64,000 bases of DNA from NCBI GenBank assembly GCA_026214975.1, contig CM047817.1, positions 58,896,246 to 58,960,245 of the forward strand, written 5' to 3'. This DNA is from Gentiana macrophylla (Eukaryota; Streptophyta; Magnoliopsida; Gentianales; Gentianaceae). The position numbers and the translations under genes were made by a program. Below, piece after piece: positions 55,466 to 64,000 of this stretch; the first letter of the stretch is position 1, and each line of letters begins with the position of its first letter. The notes under the pieces were generated by a model that saw nothing but the letters and a program-made list of their open reading frames with translations, was not told the origin of the DNA and made no database searches.

Positions 55466-57200
55466 TAATTTATTTTCGAATAGATTAGTTACGGGGGTGC
55501 CAACGGTCCATCTCGGTGTTTATTTTCCGCACTAGTATACATGTGTAGATTGTATGAGTAGAACCGGAAAATTGCCATGACATGCATCATATCATGAATT
55601 CCACTCCATATGCATACATGTTGAAATTAATTCGAGGAATTAGTTAGGCATGTATAAAACACACGATTAGTTTTAATTAATTGTTTGATATTAATTAGAA
55701 ACTAATTAGGGTAAAACCGAGGAACACGGGTTTTTCAATCGTCGAGGTTGGGTGATGGATTCTCGGTGAATCCCACTCTACTAAAGCATAAGGAGTAAAA
55801 TCCGAAACCTCGTGGTTAAGGTGTTGGATTCTTGGTGAATTCCACCTTACCTAAAAGCGAGATTACGTTTTTGTTCCGTAGTGTCTACGTGAATGTTTGA
55901 TGTTTAAGGATTGGATAATCACGGGCAAGCAGGTTCGAAAGTGGTTTAACCACGGTTGGGTGGTCAACGGTAGCTACGGCTCAATCAACTTCACCCTCCA
56001 CGTGTGGCGTTTGCACGAAGTGCAGCAATCTTGAGCCATCCGAAGAGCCACTACGGCTCAAAGGAGCTCTCTAGCCTTGACCCGTCCGGCGGCCACATAT
56101 GTTCTAACGAATAGGTCGGGTGGGCTAGCCCACATAACCGACAACATTCGGGCCTATGATTTATTGTTCCTTAATGTAACATCAAGTCCAAAAGCGTGAT
56201 CAAGAAACCCACCACTTTTTCAAAATATTGAGTGGGAGCGGGAGGCGACGGCCGACCCCACGGCCTCTTGTTGACACAAGCAACGTGAGAGAATGGTGGC
56301 GCCTCGTGCGGATTTGATTTGGCCCCCTAAGGAAGGCCTTCACCGCTATCAAAATTCAAGGCTTGGTCTCGAAAGGATAGGATTTTGGGTACTCGCTGAG
56401 TCACTGACCGACCCTAAGGCGGCACACTCGGGGTCTACCTAAAAATCTGAGAGAGTAGGTCACACTCATAAAGGGTATTTTTGGTAGTACCTTGGCTGAA
56501 AAAGGAAAGGTGATTGACGATCACAAATGAGATGTTCGATTCTCAATCTGATCTTCAATATTAATCGAAACCTCTTTGACCTACCCTAAGGCGGCACTAA
56601 GGCGTTAGATTAAATCCTTGGAATGGTTGGATAGACTATAAGTACTTAGTTTATGTTCCTAAAATTTATTAGTAGTGTATGATTTAGATTTATCTTCTGT
56701 CAATTTTATTTACAACAATTTATATATCTCTCTAGGGTGCTAGACTGTTAGTGTAAAATTGACTAGTAATGACTTCGTTAAAAAGTGGTAAGTAACTAGA
56801 ACGTTGGACTTATTGATCTTACATGCGATTAATTTTTCGGAAGAGATATTTCTCTGGAGCCTTCAAGACTTAAGTGGCGTAAATAAGTATGTCACTTTGT
56901 TGTCAATCGTGTTGAAGCGAGAGGCATTGTAGTCGATTTGAAAGATGATTGGGACGATAAAATTATTCTAGTGAATTTTAATGGTGTAGTGTCTACACAA
57001 GAAATTTTTAATAGAAAAATTGGAGAATCATAAATTAAAGTGTAAGCTAGTTATACGGTATTTGGAACCGATAAACTAGTGGGAGCTTTTGTCTTATGTT
57101 TTTCTAATTTAGAAAATTAGTCTCACTGGTAACGCTTTCATTAGACATCCCACAGTTCACGAGTAGTGTCTACTCATCTCTGACTGCTAGTTCAAGACTA
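55466..57200 (+). other. Leader of copia J with hairpin motifs and a segment shared with A
   Basis: GTAGTGTCTAC hairpins lie at about 55877-55889, 56985-56997 and 57161-57175. A CTAGTT/AACTAG stem enclosing CGGTATTTGGAACCG lies at 57047-57079. 56229-56513 matches 34495-34790 of A. No gene was seen. Confidence 0.6.
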
Positions 57201-60065
57201 TTTCCTTTTAAGGAAAGTTAAGAATGGGAAAGAATGTCTATAAGTGTTAATCATCTTAACTAAGTTTTGAGGCTAAACCGAAACATTAATTAAAGAAAGT
57301 ATAGGATAAGGAAAGTGATTTCGGATCACTAACCAATGAATCCTTAGCGACTTTCTTAACCGAGTAACTCGACTCGGGAGTTCTTTGGAAGAACAAGAGA
57401 GCTTTGCATTAACGATTAATAGAGTAACAACGGGCAGTAATTTCAGCTACAATAGTGGGAGTGATATAAGGAAATGAATTTCGGATTCTATACTTGAATA
57501 TCACAGAAAAATTTATTTTTCTATTTTCAGATTCATTGAAGCAAATGGATTCACTTTCAACTCGATATATTGTTGCCTCATAGAAAGTGAATATGACATT
57601 TTTAGTAAGAATCCGAGACTCGGACTTTTGTTTGATAAAGTCAAAACCACTAAGAAATGCTGAAAATGTATAAGTAACACGTCTTAAACTATTATAGGTA
57701 AAAGGTTTCCGTATTAAGATAAACAACCTTTCAATATCTATTAATTAGTGCATATATCCTAGAGAAAAGACATCACGACTGGCTAAGGGTGATTCCTATC
57801 TCCCAGTCTAGGAAAACTATCTCAAAGGAACAATGACTAAGTTTCCTTTCAATCGGGAAAGGGTAATAGATTTGAAGGGTTAACATAGCTTGTTCATCAT
57901 GACCTTCGGGGTCTAGTGAGAGACACAAGCTAGTAGGAGTTTTTGAGTGGTGACATTTTGTCTAATAACTACTCGAAACGCGATTTAGTTTATCGAAAGA
58001 ATACGAGGAGGAGTCTCTGATTTTAGCAGAGAATAGAGTATTCCATGCTCATAAATAGGCTATAGCATAGTCTTGGGGTGATGCTCGGCTGACTCTAGTG
58101 GAATGTTTCTCTTTGAGAAAGAAACCATAGACTTGCCCTATATAGTTATTGATGTACTACAATACTTTGCTAAACTCAATTAAGATAATTGGTTGCAAAA
58201 TAACGGTTAACATTATTATGTAAACCGAGAAGTCTACCTAGAAGATGCTAGTGAATTTATGGACAAGGAGTGACTTCGGTCACACCACTTCCGTAAATGT
58301 AGGCATTTAGCATTTAATGCTTAAAGGTAGGATTGGAGATTTTCATGATACGTTCGATTGTGAATGTTTCGTGAAATATCTTAATGAGACAAGTAAAGGT
58401 TGGTTATAAGATTCTTGAGATCGAAAGTGACGGTTGAGTATCACAAGCCTTACGATAGAATCTATAAGTAACAGCCTTGAACCTTGGAGTACGGTTACCC
58501 AAAGGTAGTTACTATCCGATTTAATCAGATCACGTCCAACATCAGTTGTTGGTGAGTACACTGATAAATACTACTAGATCAGAATATCAATCCACCCAAG
58601 ACACAGTGGGAGTATGGTTTAACCATTGACCCATTGTGGTTATGTGGACTTTACAGTCTGCTGGGGTGATTGATAACCTATGGCTCTTGGTGGGCTGTAT
58701 AGGATTCTGATCATAGAGGTTGGTTTGAAAACCTTAACCCTGTGAATGGAGTTTTTGTACTCACTCTGTTTCACCACTTGTAGAACCACCGAGTGCCTCG
58801 AGGCCCGATGGGAGCAATTGGATCTACACGGAAAAGAGTCGAATGAATAGGAAAGTTTAAACTTTCAACGCAAAGTTGAGTGGTATAGGGGTGATTCACG
58901 ACAAGTAGAGAGTTAACGGACCTTGAACTCTCTCACCACTCAATCTTCTTTGGATTTCGTTAAAAAGAGAAAATAGGGGTGATTCCCGAGACTTTCTTGC
59001 CGTAAAGCGGAGTCTGGATTCATTCGAACGAAGGGTCTTGGTTAGAACAAATGGCGGAGTTATTTGCCGGGACTTATGTCTTTTGTGGATGTAAGAGAAC
59101 CTCTCGGTCATTAAAATTCGCATGTTTTAAAATATGTGGACTTGACCAGAATATTGACAAGTCTTTTGTAGACTGGGTATCAATATTGGTAAAATAGTAG
59201 TATTAGTGTTCATGAATGATAACACGAAGCGATTGGAAACAACATGTGTGTGCAATCTGAAGTCGGCCCGACACGCCAAGATTCTCTGGATGAGAGAATT
59301 GGACTATGTTCTAAGAATCTGATTCGGTCAAATTCACGAGAATGAGTCATTGGCTATCCCACCGATCTTATTGAATAAGATGATTATGCATATATGGTTG
59401 CAGCATTCATCGAGAGTTGTCCTACCCTACCTCTCAGGAATGATTCTCCAAATCTTCGGATAAAGAGAAAATGGGATAGAGTCTCTCTGGGATAAGGGCA
59501 AGTCAGCTTAACACGAGTAAATTGCAATCAAATCTCGGATTCGAGCATTGAATAGCGGTTTAGTACGTCCTCAAGTATCTTTAGAGAATGAGGAATCATA
59601 TGCTTGTATATTCAGGTGCAAACTTGAATATGGTTGAATACACTGATTCTGACTTGTAGTCAGATTAAGGATGATCATTAAGTTGATCTCGGGCTCAGTG
59701 TTTACTCATAGTGCTTAGAATTTCCTTTTTGGTCTGGAAGTAATTCCAGGTCTAATAAGCCGATATCACTTCATCGTGAAAACAGTGAATAGATAGCTTA
59801 GAAGGATCTTCTTAGTCATAAAGAGTCAAAAGCATATTGAGAGAGAGTACCGCCTGATTGGAAGGACCGGCTACGTTTCAATCCTAAAGATCGTCTCGAG
59901 TCGACAACCTAGCTAATCAGTGTACCAAGTCGAGTGCTTGGAGGGTACGGCATTGATGGATATGTCTCATCTGCTTTTAGAGCAAGTGGGAGAGTGTTGT
60001 GAATAAGATAAGAAAGGGTGTGCTCTAAAAACAATCGTTACTTGTCATTTCGTGCAAGTGGGAGA
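57201..60065 (+). pseudogene. Ruined copia Pol of element J
   Basis: It is collinear with 35330-38455 of A at the nucleotide level (for example CTATCTCCCAGTCTA, then CCTTCGGGGTCT, then AACCGAGAAGTCTA). Only scraps of integrase, RT and RNase H can be read. The longest frame on either strand is about 105 residues and is not Pol. Frame breaks are dense, so nothing functional is encoded. Confidence 0.6.
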
Positions 60066-61783
60066 TTGTTAGGTGTAGTGCCCAAAAGACAATTTGTGTA
60101 ATTGTTTTTAACAATGGATGACAGATTTTATCTCACCTTATTACTTGCTTTGTGCTTGTAAATAATACACCGCTGCAAACCCTAAGTATATCAGTATGTA
60201 ACCGCTTAACTCAGTTTATGGCATGCACGTGAGGATTGAGTTAGTGGTGATATACTTAAACTGTTAGTCCGTGGTGAACTTAATCAGAGCTTAGGGTCTC
60301 TTGATTAAAACACCAATAATCTTGAGAACACCTTTGGGTGTGATAGTCTTATCTCGAATTTGTCGGTGAGGGTACTACGTGGGGCATTTATATATGATGG
60401 CATTCATATAGAATTTGGACCGATTTAATCTGAATTTCTCGGTATAATTCCGTAATCGAGGAATCTTATTAATTCATTAGATGATCATATATGGATCAAC
60501 CTTAATCTGAGGTAATCACAGTCTTTGCTTGTCCCGGGGTAGTGTTTGATGTGTTAATTACGGTTCACTTAAATATGTGTTCCAAGCCACTTCTCATTGG
60601 CACTATCTCAGGATGAGTGAGTAGTTACGATTTTCACAGACATGGAATCCATTCCTTCCGGGAAGTAGAGAGACGATCCCTTATTTGTTAGCCCTAAGAA
60701 AGTGATCGATCCCGGGAGTTCACATTTGACTAATTAGCTACTAGTCAGATATGTGTACTAATTGATCATCAGGGGGTTGATGGTAAATAAGGATAAGATA
60801 TTCTGAGTCGGGTTCACGGAGACTTCCCACTCAGAATGGACAGTCTATGGAGGGTTAATCCGTATGTAGTGATTATATCATGGACGCTTATTTACTCTAT
60901 GGGTTGAGTATAAGTATACATCTATAATTTGTAGAGTTCAGTTTCGGGTTTATGGTGGCGTAATCCCGGAATTAATAATTAATGTACTTATTCTGTTCGA
61001 TGAATAATTAATTATTGGAGCTACTGGTTATAGGTCAATGGTCCCCGATGTGGCTTCTGTAATTCGGACTAATAATCTTGTTATTTGGGCCTCAGTGATA
61101 ATTAATTGGCTTGGCTAATTAATTGATATGCATGGATATTATTTAGTTGGGCTAAATAATAGAATACACATAAAAGACATTTTATTTGGGCTTCTAAACC
61201 CTAATGGTGGCGCCAATTAGTGTCTCTTTTATCACAAGAATTAATTTTCTTGTGTTGTGGAAAATAAAAGATATTCTTGTTATATGATTGGTTGGATGAC
61301 TTGTTATTTGATTTCCTATTGGTCAATACATGTCACAATTAGTCATTAAGGAAAATATCTTTTTATTTTGTTTAATTGATTATTTATTTAATTAATTAAA
61401 ACTTGGAGACCAAGGATTTACTCTCCTATAAAAGGAGAGTTATTCCAAGTGTAAAAACACTTGAAAAATTTCACCCCATATCAAATAAAAGAGAAGAAAA
61501 ATTAGTTTTCTTGTCTAGGGTTTTTAGAAGATGAAAAACTCTAAGTTTTTCTTGGTGTTGCATATCAAGGAGGTTCGTGTATCAAGAAGGGTGTCCACCA
61601 ACCGCCGTTTGGAGAACACATCGGAAGATCAAGGCTTCTCTACCCGTTATTGGTAACATGATCTTAAACCCCCTTGTAGTTGTTTACGTCCTTTAATTAT
61701 GAATTGTGTCATATAAGTCGTGATCCATCCGTTGCGCATAGATCTAACTCGTTTAGATCTAAGATCCTACATCCTTCAGATGT

Positions 61784-62625
61784 GTGACTGGTGGTAATGG
61801 ATCTGAACTCACATCAGTATCAGTTGTAAAATCACTTAGTTTGATTTCAATGACTACATCTAGAGTTAAGAGTTGGCTTACTCAACCCCAGACTAACTGT
61901 TTGCAAAATATATCTGATTTTAAGGATCAAATAGTTGAAAGTTTCAGTGTGACAAATCTGCATAAAAATCCAGAACCTCAACTCAATGAAGATGTGAATA
62001 CAAACTTCAATGTTTATATAGACAAATCCAGAGGAGTTCCATCACAAAGAAATCTCTCAGAAGAAGAAAAGAAGCTGTTGCAAGTTACCATTGAAGATTC
62101 ATTAGAGCAAGAAAATGATGTACACTCAGATCTTAAAACTATATCAAACCATCATGAAAAGGTACATTCTTCAACTCGGTTATCATTATTTGAACTCGAG
62201 AAGAGAAACTACGAACTTGTCAAGATAACCGAAAAACTTACGGTGAACCGAAATTAAAAGGCGAAGAACTTGACAAGGCGAAAGATTGGAATGAGTTTCT
62301 TGGCGAGATGTCAAATCTTCTTTGAAAGATTAATGTCTATTAAATTTGACAAAAAGCAATGATAATTTCCCACCCCTACCCAGTATTGAGATTTCAAAGA
62401 ATGAAAATTCTGGACATCAAATTACTGGAAGATCTAGTGGATTATGCAAGGAAACTAAAAATAATAAATCCAAAAGAATCCTTGTGAAATCAACTAAGAT
62501 TGAGCGTAATGGTTTATCCATGAAAGAAATGAGAAAGCTTAATTCTCTCATCGAAGAAGCGAAAATAATACTTGATAACTAATCGGCCGGACCCAAAAAG
62601 ATATGGGTACCGAAGAAAACTTAAA
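61784..62625 (+). pseudogene. Copia gag C-terminal half (element I)
   Basis: A frame from 61784 reads an acidic, coiled-coil stretch (SEEEKKLLQVTIEDSLEQEN; ELEKRNYELVKITEKL) to 62257. A second frame, 62346-62582, reads KSKRILVKSTKIERNGLSMK, then EMRKLNSLIEEAKIILDN. The end is SAGPKKIWVPKKT at about 62584-62622, matching GPKQIWVPKTS of element B. A break at about 62258-62345 and two stops show decay. The left end lies at the J insertion; GTG at 61784 is not a real start. Confidence 0.6.
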
Positions 62626-62847
62626 AGCTGTTTTGCAGGCCGAGTCGAGTTCTCAATCTTTGAATCACGAGAAAACTAACCTCTAAACAAAAGCTGATGA
62701 AGGACATATTGGTCAAAAGCAGAAAACTTTCCAGCTACCAACTGACGCTTGGGCTGACATGACAAATCACTCAAAGCCACGTCAATCTAGGAAAAGAAGT
62801 AGATGTACATCCCTACAAAATCCCATTGATTATGACACGACTCTTAT

Positions 62848-63447
62848 TTGAAAACGATTGCAAAACAAAATCTTGACGATATCCTGCTCATTCAAAGTCA
62901 AAGCATTCAAGATTTTCCAAAAGAATTCCTCATTCAGAAATCAATGGAGCAAAACAATATTGATGATGGAATCACCATAAGCCTGGACGAATTTTGTCAA
63001 AAGTATTCAAACTCCACTCTATCAAAATGGATTGTTAACAAGACCAAGAAGATTCGAGTATTGGAAAACTTGATTGATACAAAAGTCACTACCTTGAGTC
63101 CAGATGGCATCAAAGACTTCTACAAGAATGCCGAAATCGTCAATAATGGAAAAAGCTTCAAAACGACAGTTCAAGATAAGAGCTTTACTGTTGATGAACA
63201 GTTGCTCTCACCAGTCTTTGGCTTGGACATAATCGGAGGATCTTCATCTCTAACATTTGGAAATGAAGAAAAATGCAAGCTTTGGAATGTTACAGCACTT
63301 AACAGGGACGAGAAAAATTTCATTAGATCCATCTACCAACAGAGACCAGAATTCGCATTTCCGATGATCCTTCTGACCAGAAATGTCATTGGTCATGCTC
63401 GAAATTTCTACACTCTCTCGACAGATAAACTTAAGCTGATCTATGCT
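62848..63447 (+). pseudogene. Extra ORF of element I, putative plant transposon protein domain
   Basis: The frame of about 200 residues includes DDGITISLDEFCQKYSN, NKTKKIRVLENLIDTKV, SPDGIKDFYKNAEIVNNGKS and DEQLLSPVFGLDII (about residues 38-128). This is parallel to the N-terminal domain of the extra ORF in element B (IISLDQF, KGLEQVF, DSIGDFYEF, TEDLLADIFGFH). It continues with PEFAFPMILLTRNVIGHARN, a more C-terminal part of the same domain that is not visible in B. It is cut at about 63447 by an LTR. Within that piece the frame is open, so it is the best preserved copy of the domain here. Function unknown. Confidence 0.65.
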
Positions 63448-64000
63448 GTAATACCCTACTCCCGACCCCTAGGTCCACTGGGGTCATTTTAGGAGGGGTT
63501 GCGAAGCTCTCGCCGCGACTTCAATACTAAGACTAGAAATCCCAAGATAATCATCTAAAACCACAATTTAACATAATAAATCCACAAGTTATTTTACATC
63601 AATTCAATAAATATCTTCATTACATTATTACAACACATAAAAATTACAATAGCTCTCAAAATTATATGAAGTACCATCCAAAACATTAATTTCTTTTATC
63701 TTCGAATCTCGATCAAACATCCCCTACATTTTCTCTTTTTCCTTGATCAAGACCTGTACATATATTTGTAAAAGAAAAAAAAACAAAAGAGACAAAGAAA
63801 CAAGGAAGCGAGGCGTCAGCAAAGGGCTGGTATGAGCCACGTGTGCAAGTGTTATACTATATATATATATATATATAAAATATCTTGATCAACTTTTACA
63901 AATAACAGCGGAAGTCTTTTATTAGTTGATAGAACAAATGAAAAGTACAAATTTCAATATTGAAGTGCACAAGCATTAAGAAAAAACATGTCGAGTTTAT
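63448..64000 (-). mobile_element. U5/R end of another gypsy LTR, running off the window
   Basis: It starts TGTAATACCCTACTCC on the plus strand; on the minus strand it ends GGGTCGGGAGTAGGGTATTACA-type, as many chromovirus LTRs do. It interrupts the extra ORF of I. A short TA run lies at 63856-63877. The orientation (minus) is inferred from the AT-rich, transcript-end-like part at 63540-63750. The other end is outside the window. Confidence 0.5.

Larger units (their letters stand above)
52932..61778 (+). mobile_element. Copia element J, complete LTRs, target duplication GATGT, pol decayed
   Basis: LTRs at 52932-54647 and 60067-61778 start TGTTAGGTGTAGTGCCC and end TACATCCTTCA. They are flanked by GATGT at 52927-52931 and 61779-61783. 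The primer site TGGTATCAGAG is at 54650-54660, and the purine tract CAAGTGGGAGAT ends at 60066. The 5.4-kb interior has a repeat-bearing leader and Pol remains without long frames; RNase H residues SQKHIERE.R and VSILKIVS can be read at about 59826-59892. The two LTRs look very similar, so the insertion is fairly recent, yet the coding region is ruined. It probably moved with the help of proteins from another element. It is related to A throughout. Confidence 0.9.

Noticed and set aside
52932..61778. A and J as autonomous copia elements
   Set aside because: LTRs and priming sites are present but no Pol frame longer than about 100 residues survives in either.

Overview
This is a piece of plant nuclear DNA, almost certainly from a flowering plant and probably a dicot. 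It is AT-rich and built from nested and broken LTR retrotransposons, one LINE, a MITE, and a single small gene that looks intact. Signs of a plant are Ty3/gypsy and Ty1/copia elements with primer-binding sites matching plant initiator tRNA-Met or tRNA-Asp, a plant L1-type LINE with a terminal RNase H domain, GT-AG splice sites, and a pseudogene of the plant ribosome-assembly nuclease NOB1. There are no operons, tRNA or rRNA genes, or CRISPR arrays. Element letters below are labels for this answer only.

Layout. 1-3217: 3' part of a rearranged gypsy element and its long LTR. That LTR abuts a decayed LINE (3218-6843), as if it had inserted in the LINE. 7005-7479: NOB1 pseudogene (minus). 8968-14519: chimeric copia remains on the minus strand (K at the left, L at the right), hit by a small gypsy element M (9612-12386, target duplication ATAGC) and by a solo LTR (12649-13124, target duplication AGCCC). 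14923-15725: two-exon gene for a secreted Cys-rich protein with three tandem six-Cys repeats. 16615-22352 and 27206-27380: gypsy element F, with a 2.4-kb LTR, a 3-kb internal stretch without recognisable genes, and an integrase fragment. It is interrupted by the pol-less LTR element E (22362-27205, tRNA-Asp primer site).

27381-50017: copia fragment D is fused to gypsy element C (zinc knuckles, protease, RT, RNase H). C is split by element B (29298-47977, target duplication GAGTG, minus). B carries gag and an extra ('env-like') ORF but no pol. Inside one LTR of B sits copia element A (30241-40111), which carries an hAT-like MITE (32452-33157). 50018-52270: LTR and 3' end of an Athila/Tat-like gypsy element G (minus). 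52271-52931: gypsy H (minus). 52932-61778: copia J, complete with LTRs and target duplication GATGT, related to A but with pol in ruins. 61784-63447: element I, with the same gag then extra-ORF arrangement as B, again without pol. 63448-64000: the end of another gypsy LTR.

The flanking duplications give an order of events: C, then B, then A, with the MITE inside A; and F, then E. The most unusual signals are (1) an array of repeat units in the noncoding leader of A, each able to form two hairpins whose stems keep pairing while the bases change, with the same hairpins in J; (2) the gag then extra-ORF architecture without pol in two separate elements, B and I; and (3) the Cys-rich repeat gene. 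All similarity statements come from reading by eye; no alignment, folding or database search was run.
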